Assembly (NCBI GenBank): GCA_001657315.1 | Contig: LYSV01000066.1 | Location: forward strand, 1 to 49,089 | Reading direction: 5' to 3' | Source: Flammeovirgaceae bacterium BBD 1991-12 | Lineage (GTDB): Bacteria; Bacteroidota; Bacteroidia; Cytophagales; Cyclobacteriaceae | Length of the DNA: 49,089 nucleotides | Shown: one piece after another, positions 1 to 7,940 of the stretch | Layout of the letters: every line of letters starts with the position of its first letter | How positions within the stretch are numbered: position 1 is the stretch's first letter | The notes under the pieces: generated by a model | Database searches by the model: none | Told to the model about the DNA's origin: nothing | What the model saw: only the letters and a program-made list of their open reading frames with translations | Position numbers and translations under genes: made by a program

Positions 1-249
1 TACTAATCGAAAATAAAACTAGCGAAGAGGACGTCCTTTGGATGTGCGAAATTCTCCAATGTATGTGCTAAAACCTTCAATGTATTGTATATCGAGTAAA
101 TAGGTAGTCACTATTGGAATTCCCGGTTTTTAACGCATCTGTAAGCCTTGTTTGGATACCAACGACTTAGGAATAAGCTCGTCATTTTTTGTTCCAAAAG
201 GTGGTTACCATACTCTCTCGAACCTGGCTCTATTGCCCATAACGATAAA
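1..249. other. Window edge, no supported gene
   Basis: I see no convincing coding region here. Short open stretches on the minus strand are broken by stops and have no start. The stretch ends where the attC-like hairpin begins, so it may be the end of a neighbouring cassette or decayed DNA. Confidence 0.4.
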
Positions 250-294
250 TATAACAAACGTTGTTGTCCCGAAGGGCAACTATGTTTTGTTATA
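250..294. repeat. attC-like / REP-like hairpin
   Basis: Outer arms TATAACAAA (250-258) and TTTGTTATA (286-294) are exact inverse complements. Inside them GTTG (263-266) pairs with CAAC (277-280) and CCC (268-270) with GGG (274-276), leaving T267 as an extra-helical base and a GAA loop. A two-block stem with one protruding base resembles a short integron attC site, and TATAACAAACG resembles the edge of Vibrio cassette repeats. It lacks the canonical GTTRRRY core, so this is a structural analogy only. Confidence 0.55.
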
Positions 295-307
295 TAATGT
301 TATAAGC
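290..307 (+). repeat. Left copy of inverted repeat around the tail-fibre-like gene
   Basis: The 18-mer TTATATAATGTTATAAGC matches the reverse complement of 1533-1550 at 17 of 18 positions. The two copies lie just outside both ends of the gene at 312-1460; the stop codon is 5 nt from this copy. Confidence 0.6.
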
Positions 308-311
308 TTTT

Positions 312-1460
312 TTACTTTTTAGATTCGAGTAATTTTTCGATTTCTGTCAGTCGGTCAAATAAAGATTTTAATTCTTGATTTTCTTTTTTAAGACTTTCAA
401 TTTCTTTTTGTTGTTGGATAGTATAAAGTGTTAATTCCTCAATCTTTTTAAGAAGGTTCATATCCATTTCTGCTTGCATAACTCCGTTTTGCTCAAACTC
501 TTTTGCTGATGGAATTTCTGGTAGATGACTATTCTGCTTTATAAAGTTCTCTAATTCTTCTATAGTTCTCAATTTATAATCTTCTTTAAAAACATAATCC
601 GGAGCAGGAACATTTAAGTCAATTTTTACTTCTTCTGCGTGGATGTTCCCTTTAACGGTTAATTTCATATCAGGTTTTGTTGTACCAATTCCAATTTTTC
701 CAGCATAAAATGATAATGAATTGTAATCAGTACCATTAAATTTATGAACAAAAGAATGGTTAATTCCACTAGTGTCCCATATCGTTTTAAGACTTAAATT
801 ATATCCGCTATGATGAGTATTTGTCCATTTTTGAGTATCGTAAGTTCCTGAATTAGACATAGGTGTTTTTACTTCTAGCTTTGAAGATGGAGTAGTTGTG
901 CCAATTCCAATTTTTCCAGCGAAAAAAGATAATGAGTTATGATCAGCACCATTAAATTTTTGAATAAAAGAATGATTAATTCCACTAGTGTCCCATATCG
1001 TTTTAAGACTTAAATTATATCCACTATGATGAGTGTTTGTCCATTTTTGAATCTCATAAGTTGAAGGAGAAGACATTGATGTTTTTACCTCTAAATTTGA
1101 AGATGGTTCAATTGTTCCTATTCCAATAAATCCATTGTGATTAATATGCATCCTAGTTAAAGGGTTCCCTCCTGAAACTGGAGTAGTTAAGAATTGCATA
1201 GATGTATTCCAGCTACCACCTCTATAAGCCCTTAGTATTGCTGAACCCGCTGAGGCAAATTCAAAGGATAAATCTCTTTTACTATCATAATTAGCAGGTT
1301 GATTAGGTCCTTTCAAAACTATCTTAGAATATGAATTGGGATTTGTAGTGCCTATATAGAGATTACCCGAGCTACTATTGTCTCCGTTTGGATTCCAATT
1401 TTGAGCTTTTATTCCAAAAGTAGCTCCTAATAATGTAATTGATAATATTAATCTTTTCAT
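312..1460 (-). CDS. Secreted tail-fibre-like repeat protein with C-terminal coiled coil
   Basis: A 382-residue exported protein. Residues 1-19 form a signal peptide ending GIKA before Gln20. The body has a 72-residue period marked by IGIGT at about 112, 184 and 256; the two full units (about 112-183 and 184-255) are nearly identical and share the TNTHHSGYNL and IWDTSGINHSF segments, so the DNA carries a ~216-bp tandem duplication. The C-terminus (about 284-380) has the Bacteroidota pattern LEELENFI..HLPEIPSA followed by a long Glu/Lys/Leu coiled coil, known from phage-tail-fibre-like surface proteins where it probably drives trimerisation. It is probably cell-surface; its ligand is unknown. 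It stands alone between inverted 18-bp repeats, which suggests movement as a cassette. Confidence 0.75.
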   Translation of the reverse strand: MKRLILSITLLGATFGIKAQNWNPNGDNSSSGNLYIGTTNPNSYSKIVLKGPNQPANYDSKRDLSFEFASAGSAILRAYRGGSWNTSMQFLTTPVSGGNPLTRMHINHNGFIGIGTIEPSSNLEVKTSMSSPSTYEIQKWTNTHHSGYNLSLKTIWDTSGINHSFIQKFNGADHNSLSFFAGKIGIGTTTPSSKLEVKTPMSNSGTYDTQKWTNTHHSGYNLSLKTIWDTSGINHSFVHKFNGTDYNSLSFYAGKIGIGTTKPDMKLTVKGNIHAEEVKIDLNVPAPDYVFKEDYKLRTIEELENFIKQNSHLPEIPSAKEFEQNGVMQAEMDMNLLKKIEELTLYTIQQQKEIESLKKENQELKSLFDRLTEIEKLLESKK

Positions 1461-1532
1461 TTTGTTTTCTTGGTCTGTATTAAAGTAAATGTCTTAATTC
1501 TTAAAAATGTTACTTAAATATTTTAAGAAATT

Positions 1533-1550
1533 GCTTATAACATAATATAA
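1533..1550 (-). repeat. Right copy of inverted repeat around the tail-fibre-like gene
   Basis: Reverse complement of the left copy at 290-307 with one mismatch. It runs directly into the CATATG-centred palindrome at 1547-1568, so the cassette edge and the edge of the recombinase unit touch. Confidence 0.6.
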
Positions 1551-1562
1551 ACGTCATATGGC
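1543..1562 (+). repeat. Left direct repeat / att-like site of the recombinase-Tn3 unit
   Basis: The sequence reads TAATATAAA, two bases, then a stretch ending TCATATGGC. It recurs in the same orientation at 6630-6651 with a 2-nt length difference. It lies in a 22-bp imperfect palindrome (1547-1568: ATAAACG, one base, CATATG, one base, CGTTTAT) that touches the stop codon of the tyrosine recombinase. Such a position suits an attachment or crossover site for that enzyme; this is inferred. Confidence 0.45.
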
Positions 1563-1568
1563 GTTTAT

Positions 1569-2441
1569 TTACCTTTCAAATATATTCCTAGAATCAATAG
1601 TATCCAAAGGACTCTGCACTGCGAGCAGATTATCTTGGCAAACATGCGTATATATTTCAGTCGTTTTGCTGGTACTGTGCCCCAGAAGCCTTTGAATATA
1701 CCTCAGATTCACACCTCCTTCAAGTAAATGAGTAGCAAAGCTATGCCTTAGTGTATGTACCGTAATTTTCTTTCGAATATTAGCTTTTACGACGGAGCGA
1801 TGGAGTATCTTCCTTATACTACTTGCCGAGTATTGTTTCCCTTCTGGTCCTTCAAAAAGCCAATAATTTGGTCGATAAACCCCAAAATACTCTCTAAGTA
1901 GCATCAGCTGATCATTAAACAACAGTGTGAACCTATCTTTTTGACCTTTTCCCCCTTTGATAGCAATGCGATTGTAGGTAGAATCTACATCCTCAATTCG
2001 TAAGTTTAAAAGCTCTGAGATTCTCAATCCAGAAGCATAAATGGTTGAAATCATGGCTTTATGTTTTAGATTCTTGATTGAATTTAGAATTGCTTTGACT
2101 TCTTCCTTAGATAGAATGGTTGGTAGGTTTTGAACCTTTCTTGGTCTCTGCAGATTGAAAATCTGCCTATCATGCCCCATGACCTTTTCTATGTAGAACT
2201 TAATAGCATTTATACGCTGGTTCTGGTAAGATCTTCCTACTTTCTTGTGCTCAAGTAAATAATGCTGAAAATCTAGTACATCGTCCCGACTAATACTTGC
2301 GATGGGCTTTGGGTAAATATGCTTCAAGAAATTATAAAACATGTTAGTATAAGTAGTACATGTTGATTTACTGTATCCAAGAATTGTCAATTCTCTTTTG
2401 TAAGTGGCCATCGCCTTTTTATACTGGTCTGCGCTATTCAT
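1569..2441 (-). CDS. Tyrosine recombinase / integrase
   Basis: A 290-residue site-specific recombinase that cuts and rejoins DNA through a 3'-phosphotyrosine. Residues ~5-95 form the SAM-like DNA-binding domain and ~105-275 the catalytic domain. The catalytic set is visible: Arg140 (SGLRISELL), Lys165 region (KGGKGQKDR), His229 and Arg232 (HTLRHSFATH), His255 (LLGH) and Tyr264 (YTHV). The length matches XerC/D and small mobile-element integrases. It lacks the extra helix that marks integron IntI enzymes. The gene is on the same strand as the resolvase and transposase, and its stop touches the palindrome at 1547-1568, a likely substrate. Start at ATG 2441. Confidence 0.9.
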   Translation of the reverse strand: MNSADQYKKAMATYKRELTILGYSKSTCTTYTNMFYNFLKHIYPKPIASISRDDVLDFQHYLLEHKKVGRSYQNQRINAIKFYIEKVMGHDRQIFNLQRPRKVQNLPTILSKEEVKAILNSIKNLKHKAMISTIYASGLRISELLNLRIEDVDSTYNRIAIKGGKGQKDRFTLLFNDQLMLLREYFGVYRPNYWLFEGPEGKQYSASSIRKILHRSVVKANIRKKITVHTLRHSFATHLLEGGVNLRYIQRLLGHSTSKTTEIYTHVCQDNLLAVQSPLDTIDSRNIFER

Positions 2442-2540
2442 ATTCCAATTGATAAATGGTTGTCTTTATCAAAGTAACGGATTGAATTCTCACTGAAACA
2501 ATTTTTAAATATTTATATTCGACTATAACCATTTAAAAAA

Positions 2541-2942
2541 ATGGATATTTATCATCAAAAACACTGTCTTGAATGTGGTAAAGAACTTCAGGGAAGAATC
2601 GATAAACGATTCTGTGATAGTTACTGTCGCAATACCTATAACAATAGAAACAAATCGAAAGAAGAAAAGTACATTCACCATGTGAACAGTATCATCAGAG
2701 CGAATAGGCGAATTCTCCGTAGACTATGTCCTATTGGGAAAGCTACAGTTCCCAAACAAGTATTAGACTCAATGGGATATGACTATAACTATTTTAGCAG
2801 TATCCACCACCCTGCAAAATTGATTTATTACGTCTGCTACGACTATGCATTTGCACCAATCAAGGATGAACATGGAGAAAAGAAGGCATTGATTGTTCAG
2901 CGTCAACCTTATCAGGAGAATAAAACTGATCTGAACTGGTAG
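2541..2942 (+). CDS. Zinc-ribbon conserved hypothetical protein
   Basis: A 133-residue soluble protein of unknown function. The N-terminus has a CxxC...CxxxC zinc knuckle (Cys9, Cys12, Cys25, Cys29) followed by an Arg/Asn/Lys-rich helix (about 30-62), which fits nucleic-acid binding. The rest (about 65-133) is rich in Tyr and has no motif I recognise. It lies between the divergent tyrosine recombinase and the convergent resolvase; its stop is only 3 nt from the resolvase stop. It may be cargo or an accessory DNA-binding protein of the element. I cannot assign a family. Confidence 0.7.
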   Translation: MDIYHQKHCLECGKELQGRIDKRFCDSYCRNTYNNRNKSKEEKYIHHVNSIIRANRRILRRLCPIGKATVPKQVLDSMGYDYNYFSSIHHPAKLIYYVCYDYAFAPIKDEHGEKKALIVQRQPYQENKTDLNW

Positions 2943-2945
2943 CTT

Positions 2946-3557
2946 TCAGGTCATTTTCTTTTTAACTTTTGAAATTGTATGTCTCGAACATCCAAGTAGC
3001 CGCTGTATCGAGCTGTAACTTTTGTTGTCCAACAACAACTCCTCGATTTGAAAGTGAAGCTCCTGGTTCACAGGTCTTCCTTTATACTTCCCTAATTCCT
3101 TAGCTTTTTGAACTCCTTGAGCCTGACGTTTACGCCTATCTTCGTGATCCTTTCTAGAAATAGCTGCCAACATATCAAGCATCATGGAATTAATAGCTTG
3201 TAACATCCTTTTCGTGAACTCATCACCCTCTTTAACAAACTGATGACTAGTAGGTAGGTCAAGCGAAACGATATTGATACCCTTGTCTATAATGAGCTTC
3301 TTTAACAAAGTCCAGTCTTCATTATTTAATCGACTGATTCGATCGACCTGTTCAACTAAAAGGACATCACCATTTTCGGCAATATCTAACAACCGGAATA
3401 ACTCCGGCCTTTTAAGAATCGCTCCTGATTCATTTTCGGTAAAGTAAGAAGAAATCTTTAATCCTTGGTTCATAGCAAAATCTTCCAATTGACTTTTCGC
3501 CCTATTGGCATCTTGGTCTGTAGTCGAGGCTCTTAAGTACGCATAGACTCTATTCAT
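2946..3557 (-). CDS. Serine resolvase (TnpR-type)
   Basis: A 203-residue serine recombinase that would resolve transposition cointegrates at a res site. The start reads YAYLRAST, placing the nucleophile at Ser11. The family segments NESGA, LLVEQVDRISRL and the long E-helix around 120-150 (SRKDHEDRRKRQAQGVQKAKELG) are all present. The C-terminal helix-turn-helix (about 175-200, SSIQRLLGCSRHTISKVKK) would bind res subsites. It is downstream of the transposase on the same strand, with a 119-bp gap that probably holds the res site. Length is normal for Tn3-family resolvases. Confidence 0.92.
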   Translation of the reverse strand: MNRVYAYLRASTTDQDANRAKSQLEDFAMNQGLKISSYFTENESGAILKRPELFRLLDIAENGDVLLVEQVDRISRLNNEDWTLLKKLIIDKGINIVSLDLPTSHQFVKEGDEFTKRMLQAINSMMLDMLAAISRKDHEDRRKRQAQGVQKAKELGKYKGRPVNQELHFQIEELLLDNKSYSSIQRLLGCSRHTISKVKKKMT

Positions 3558-3676
3558 GACTAGTGGTGCATTTTACAATGGTTCATTAATTGCCGTTCAA
3601 TTTACATACTTTATTTGACTTAATGCACTAGTTTATAAGTATGTCGTTTTGGGTATACCCAAAATGCACTCCTTGA
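3558..3676. other. Putative res site between transposase and resolvase genes
   Basis: The 119-bp gap contains an 18-bp perfect palindrome (3647-3664, TTTTGGGTATACCCAAAA) with a central TA, as expected at a resolvase crossover subsite. GTGCATTTT near 3567 and AAAATGCAC at 3661-3669 form widely spaced inverted arms, and TTAATGCAC occurs between them. Tn3 res sites have three such inverted-repeat subsites. The assignment rests on position and symmetry alone; the palindrome could also serve as a terminator. Confidence 0.4.
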
Positions 3677-6610
3677 TTAAGCAATCAAACTTAGCCTTTG
3701 CTCCATGTTTAGTTCAAAAGTTCCGTAAGGGTTTACATGAGAATAGATCAATGGAGTGAGAGCTCTATAGTCTTCGGTTGTCAACATAGATTTCCATTTA
3801 TCAGATACTGTAACTTGTTGTATCATTAACGTATTAACGTAAACGAGGCACATTTGAAGTAGGTGTAAAGACAAAACACAAAGTTCCTGTTCCGCTAGCC
3901 TGTTTGTTGATATCTCTCCTCCTTTACCGAAGAAAATAAAGGAGTTGGCCGAATTCCAGTTTTCAATAACATTTAGCCCTTCATGAATTTCTCTCCTTAT
4001 TTCCTCATGCTGTAGATATTGACATAAGAAAATTGTTTTCATTACTTTCCCCAATTCCGCAAGCGCCTTGTAAGTAGGATGGGTTGCATTGTTCCTTGTA
4101 AACCTTTTCAGAATTGCCTCTGGTTCTGCGGTGCCCGACAGTAAGGCTGATGTGTATTTTATCATCTCATCATATTGCTGGAGTATAAGTTCCCATTTTA
4201 TAGGTTTAGAAAGGATTTTTTTAAGGTTCTTTAATTTATTGGCACTTCCAGTTTCCGGAAGATACAGTTTTTGACTGGCTATGTTTTTTAACCTGGGCAT
4301 CAAATTAAAGCCAAGAAGGTGACAGAACGCAAAGGCTACTTCACTTTGTCCGTGGGTATCAACGTATTGTTTTTGAATTGACATATCCGTACAATGTCTT
4401 AGAACTCCTTCAATCATATTTGCCACTTCAGAAGAAGAACACTTCTTTAATTGTGAATAGATACATGTTGATTTCTTTTCAACATGCCAATAGATCATTA
4501 CGCCACGCCCTCCATATCTTATGTGCCACTCGGTCATTAGGTTTTGGTCCCATGACCCGAACTTTTTAGAATCTGATGCACAGGAAGTAGTTCCTTCTCC
4601 CCAAATTGATGGGTTTCTGATTCTGAATGTCGCATTAACTACATCGGAAATCGCTTTTCTAAGACTTGATTGATTCAAGTATAACTGCTTCATATGTCGT
4701 AATTCTTTGAAACTTACTTCTTCATTGCTAGCACTTATTCTTTTCAATCCAGTGTTTGTTCCTAATCCATACAAGGTAAGTAGAAGCCTTTTTTGGAGAG
4801 CATCCCGATCAATTCGCTCAGAGGACCTTTGAGATTTAAAACTATCGGAAAACCCAACCCTCAAATCAGTTTCTTTCAATACATCTAAGAGTGAAGTCAT
4901 TGGCCAAATAGTTTGGATTTGTCCTTTTAGTTTATTGATATTCTTCGGTTCAGCCTGTTTCTCAAGTGGAGACAGTACAATGTTCTTTCCTTTTGGTGAT
5001 TGCTTAAGTTTCACATGTTTGTTGTCCAGAATCGCAGAATTCAAACTCTCCAGAGCGGTATTCATCTTTTCTTTCAAATCAGTAGTGAATGACTTTGAGT
5101 CTTCTGTTACACCCAAGCGATTAAAGTAAAAAGATTTATTTTGATAAAAGTCCATTGGCACATCTTCATCAGGATTTCTATACTTATCAGCACCCTCAAC
5201 CCATATTTCTTTACATCGTAGTTTATCCCTAAGCACTTCAAGTAGAGATATTTCATAGTTAATTCTACTTATCCTCTTGTCACCATCATTATCATTTTCA
5301 ACGACTATATCATACCACTTCGATTTTATTATATCTTTGATTGGAAGATCATCTGTTGCGATATCAAAAAATCTACGTCTACTATTTTCTCCAGATCTCA
5401 ACCATGTAATGGCATCAATTATTGGCCGGTAAGATTCATTGTTGGATTGAAAATTGAGAGTGTCCAGAATTTTCGGAACCATTTTTCTGTAATGAGTGGA
5501 GTAACTGGACTTTATTACATTGTGCACTTCTTCTCTAAAACCTTTTCCAGAAGATTTATACTCGTTTAAAATGTCTCGAAGGGTCTTTTGGTTAACCACA
5601 GGGTAGACCACATCTCTAACCTTACCATTTGGATGATGTAGCGATGCGTCTGCTATTTTCATTAGTAGCTTGTTTTTACCATACACCCTCTTCACATCTT
5701 TTAGAATGGTTTTCTCTACCTTCTTTTCTGCTCTTTTTCCCAATTTTCCAATTAACAGAATCAGTAGTTCAACCAGGTTATCAATAAGTTCCTTTCGTCT
5801 CTCATAAAAAAATATGAACAATAATGATTCCTTGATATGCTTTGGATGCCTTTTCACCTCCCAACTATTCTCGGTAAATATTCTTTTGTAAAGCCGTTCT
5901 CTTATCTTTGGATGAATGGATCCAACACCATCAACTGGTAAGCTAGCTTCCTCAATAAATTTTAGTTTCTTTATTTCATTGAGTGTGGTTTCTAATCCAA
6001 GATGTCCGGGATCAGATTTTAGCAAACTGAAACTCATATAATCTGCTGAATCAGGATCTTCTTTCAAACAAGAACTAAAGTGATCAGAAGTTGTCTGATC
6101 CAATTGGTTAGAAATTGAAATCATTAATTCCTTTTCAAACCTTGCATACACAGATTTAACAAGTCTGCTCAGTACTTTCTCTGTTGGTGGATCTACGTTC
6201 TCATGTCGTAAATAGTTGAAAACTTCTATATATGCTCTGTCCGACGTTACCCCGTGAGGAAATAAGTTTGAAATCAACATTTCAGTAACCAGAATCTTGT
6301 GAGTTTCATCGAATCTGACAATTCCTAAATAATTCAAGATCTCTTCTCTATGCCTTCGAGCTGTTCGACCTGCCAGATTGTACCTATAAAACGAAGAGTC
6401 ATTGGTATCCAACTGATCACAGATATAGTCAAGAACCGATTTTGGAGTTGAAATTGTTTTATCTGGAAACATACCAGAGATGATGTAGTGCTTAAGTTGA
6501 TAAATGAACCCAATTTGATTCATTTTATTGAAAGGTTCTATAAGAGCGTACTCATCAAACGAAATAGACCAATTTGTGACAAGTTCTTCTTCTGACCATA
6601 AGTGTTTCAT
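3677..6610 (-). CDS. tnpA: Tn3-family transposase
   Basis: A 977-residue DDE transposase, full length for the Tn3 family (about 950-1000). The N-terminal half (1-~580) is the DNA-binding and DUF4158-type region. The catalytic part shows Asp680 (CASDSKKF), Asp751 ([12 protein letters not shown]) and Glu909 ([14 protein letters not shown]). The closing segment [10 protein letters not shown] is typical of these enzymes. The protein brings the 38-bp inverted repeats together and performs replicative transposition into a cointegrate, later resolved by the neighbouring resolvase. No internal stop is seen, so it could be active. It is distinct from the truncated transposase at 7941-9128, which has different sequence around the same motifs. 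Confidence 0.95.
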   Translation of the reverse strand: MKHLWSEEELVTNWSISFDEYALIEPFNKMNQIGFIYQLKHYIISGMFPDKTISTPKSVLDYICDQLDTNDSSFYRYNLAGRTARRHREEILNYLGIVRFDETHKILVTEMLISNLFPHGVTSDRAYIEVFNYLRHENVDPPTEKVLSRLVKSVYARFEKELMISISNQLDQTTSDHFSSCLKEDPDSADYMSFSLLKSDPGHLGLETTLNEIKKLKFIEEASLPVDGVGSIHPKIRERLYKRIFTENSWEVKRHPKHIKESLLFIFFYERRKELIDNLVELLILLIGKLGKRAEKKVEKTILKDVKRVYGKNKLLMKIADASLHHPNGKVRDVVYPVVNQKTLRDILNEYKSSGKGFREEVHNVIKSSYSTHYRKMVPKILDTLNFQSNNESYRPIIDAITWLRSGENSRRRFFDIATDDLPIKDIIKSKWYDIVVENDNDGDKRISRINYEISLLEVLRDKLRCKEIWVEGADKYRNPDEDVPMDFYQNKSFYFNRLGVTEDSKSFTTDLKEKMNTALESLNSAILDNKHVKLKQSPKGKNIVLSPLEKQAEPKNINKLKGQIQTIWPMTSLLDVLKETDLRVGFSDSFKSQRSSERIDRDALQKRLLLTLYGLGTNTGLKRISASNEEVSFKELRHMKQLYLNQSSLRKAISDVVNATFRIRNPSIWGEGTTSCASDSKKFGSWDQNLMTEWHIRYGGRGVMIYWHVEKKSTCIYSQLKKCSSSEVANMIEGVLRHCTDMSIQKQYVDTHGQSEVAFAFCHLLGFNLMPRLKNIASQKLYLPETGSANKLKNLKKILSKPIKWELILQQYDEMIKYTSALLSGTAEPEAILKRFTRNNATHPTYKALAELGKVMKTIFLCQYLQHEEIRREIHEGLNVIENWNSANSFIFFGKGGEISTNRLAEQELCVLSLHLLQMCLVYVNTLMIQQVTVSDKWKSMLTTEDYRALTPLIYSHVNPYGTFELNMEQRLSLIA

Positions 6611-6629
6611 ATCTTTTTAGCCAAAAAAA

Positions 6630-6651
6630 TAATATAAAAATCTCATATGGC
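6630..6651 (+). repeat. Right direct repeat / junction of the recombinase-Tn3 unit
   Basis: It shares TAATATAAA and TCATATGGC with 1543-1562 in the same orientation. The ATG within its CATATG is the first start codon of the truncated M61-like fragment that follows, so this is where element and older chromosome appear to meet. Confidence 0.45.
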
Positions 6652-7123
6652 CATTTTTGCAGCTATGTGGGCACTACCCCATATAGAAGGAAAGAATTTT
6701 ATCCCGTTTAAAACCTACTTTGAGAAGCTGGGATGGACCTATCTTGCGAAAGGGGAAGAGGTAACATCCTATGGCAGAAAAATGAAGGTAAGGTACAATG
6801 GAGAACGTCAACGATACTACATAAAAAAGACCGGGCCAAATACCATAGGCCTCAGGAAAGGAGATCTGCTGATCAATATAGATGGCACGGAAGCTACATT
6901 GGAGAATTTACGTGAAGCAAATTTTTTCACAAAAATATACCGGCCGAAATCACCTGATGATGAGGTGACCATAAAGGTAGAACGGAAAGGTGAGGAGGTA
7001 ATACTGAAAGGAAAAGCCAGCCGAAAAGATAAGCTGAGGTATCCAAGGATCATGGTGTCAGAGAATTTTACAGATAAGCAGAGCGCTTTCAGAACAATGT
7101 TTTTCGACAAACAATCAGAATAA
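6647..7123 (+). pseudogene. C-terminal fragment of an M61-type peptidase (PDZ part)
   Basis: The 158-residue frame begins inside the junction repeat and reads as the tail of a larger protein. From about residue 12 it follows the M61 glycyl-aminopeptidase layout: a short helix (FKTYFEKLGW) and then a PDZ domain (about 35-135) with GLRKGDLLINIDG and DEVTIKVERKGEEVIL. The metallopeptidase catalytic part (HExxH) is missing. The family is usually around 550-650 residues, so some three quarters are lost. The product would lack a signal peptide and activity. The assignment to M61 is by resemblance of this tail; an isolated PDZ protein is the alternative. Confidence 0.65.
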
Positions 7124-7188
7124 AGGGGAGCGCAGGGATCTCTTACAACTCTTTTGCCTTTTCATGGGTCATCGTATAAAGAGTTTGT

Positions 7189-7578
7189 ATGAAAAGGGTA
7201 ATGGTTATCGCTTTGGTAGGACTTCTGATGATCAATTCCGGTTGTGGAGATGATGACAATGCTGTGGTAGAGATAAGAGAGCGGATGGCTGTAATCAGGT
7301 TGAGTATAGATATGGTGATTGAAGACAAAACATGTAATGGTGCGGGTGACTGCGCGAGTATAGCTTTTGGCAGCAAACCCTGTGGCGGTCCCTGGGAGTA
7401 TCTGATCTATGCACCAGGCAATGTGGACGAGGTCTTGTTGCAAGAGTTGGTGGATGAGTATAATCAGTTGGAAAAGGAAGTCAATGAATTGACAACAGCG
7501 TTATCAGACTGTAAGGCTGTAGAGCCTCCGGAGCTGGAGTGTAGGGAGGATGTTTGTGTTGGGGTGAGTATGAATTAG
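7189..7578 (+). CDS. Small Cys-rich lipoprotein
   Basis: A 129-residue predicted lipoprotein. The signal peptide (1-18) ends in the lipobox-like INSGC, giving lipid attachment at Cys19. The mature part has several cysteines and the segment AFGSKPCGGPWEYLIYA (about 60-76), which resembles a family of small secreted Bacteroidota proteins with a KxCGGP core and a final C...ELxC...C pair, probably disulphide-bonded. Function is unknown. It follows the M61-like remnant by 65 bp and probably has its own promoter. Confidence 0.7.
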   Translation: MKRVMVIALVGLLMINSGCGDDDNAVVEIRERMAVIRLSIDMVIEDKTCNGAGDCASIAFGSKPCGGPWEYLIYAPGNVDEVLLQELVDEYNQLEKEVNELTTALSDCKAVEPPELECREDVCVGVSMN

Positions 7579-7903
7579 AGTAGTAGTGGATATGATTATT
7601 AATTATCAATTTAACATAATATAAATTATATAACAAACCCTGCGTATTTGCCGCCAAGGCGCACAGGCTGGCCCGGCAAATTCTCCACCGCACAGAACCT
7701 AATTTGCTTATATAATAATATTATATTAAATAAAGGTTTCATCTTTCAAGTTGACGTTTTCGTTTAGCGAGATCGTTTGCCAAAAAGGTTTCTTTGATTA
7801 TATTTAAATCATTAATAATCAGCCTGTTATATAATTTGTTGTTATGTCTAAATAGCCGCCTGGCCAGCGCGTGGCTATTTCGGTCTAATGGTGCCAGTGA
7901 TTT
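7579..7903. other. Non-coding stretch with two hairpins
   Basis: No gene is seen. ATTTGCCG (7646-7653) pairs with CGGCAAAT (7674-7681), and AAATAGCC (7850-7857) pairs with GGCTATTT (7873-7880). The first hairpin is preceded by TATAACAAA, the sequence that opens the attC-like hairpin at 250, which suggests a common repeat family. The second hairpin opens with a 22-bp sequence (7850-7871) repeated exactly at 10056-10077, just past the other end of the Tn3 remnant. Confidence 0.55.
7850..7871 (+). repeat. 22-bp direct repeat flanking the Tn3 remnant, left copy
   Basis: Identical to 10056-10077 and in the same orientation. It begins AAATAGCCGCC and contains CTGGCCAG. The two copies lie 32 bp outside the left inverted repeat and 4 bp outside the right one, so they are not a 5-bp Tn3 target duplication. 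Confidence 0.6.
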
Positions 7904-7939
7904 GGCCTTCAAGGATAACTCGGCAGTAAAGTTCCGTAG
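7904..7939 (+). repeat. Terminal inverted repeat, left end
   Basis: Starts GGCCTTCAAGGATAACTCGG and ends GTTCCGTAG. Two mismatches to the reverse complement of 10016-10051. It ends 2 bp before the stop codon of the truncated transposase. Confidence 0.75.
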
Positions 7940-7940
7940 C

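Larger units (their letters stand above)
1547..6651. mobile_element. Tn3-family element with tyrosine recombinase and serine resolvase
   Basis: The unit holds, left to right, a tyrosine recombinase, a zinc-ribbon protein on the opposite strand, a serine resolvase and a 977-residue Tn3-family transposase. Its right edge abuts a headless M61-like gene, so it seems to have broken that gene. I found no convincing 38-bp Tn3 terminal inverted repeats at these edges; the ends instead carry similar direct repeats (1543-1562 and 6630-6651). The boundaries are therefore provisional and the true transposon may be larger or have lost an end. Confidence 0.5.

Noticed and set aside
1569-2441. Integron integrase (IntI) heading a cassette array
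   Set aside because: The recombinase lacks the extra IntI-specific helix between the Lys region and the HxLRH motif, and the hairpins lack the GTTRRRY core. Only the structural likeness is kept, as a finding.
3647-3664. Terminator of the transposase gene
   Set aside because: The palindrome has no T-run following it on the minus strand, and its TA centre and location fit a resolvase subsite better.
7143-7693. Minus-strand frames opposite the small lipoprotein
   Set aside because: Shadows of the lipoprotein gene, which has a clear lipobox and Cys pattern on the plus strand.
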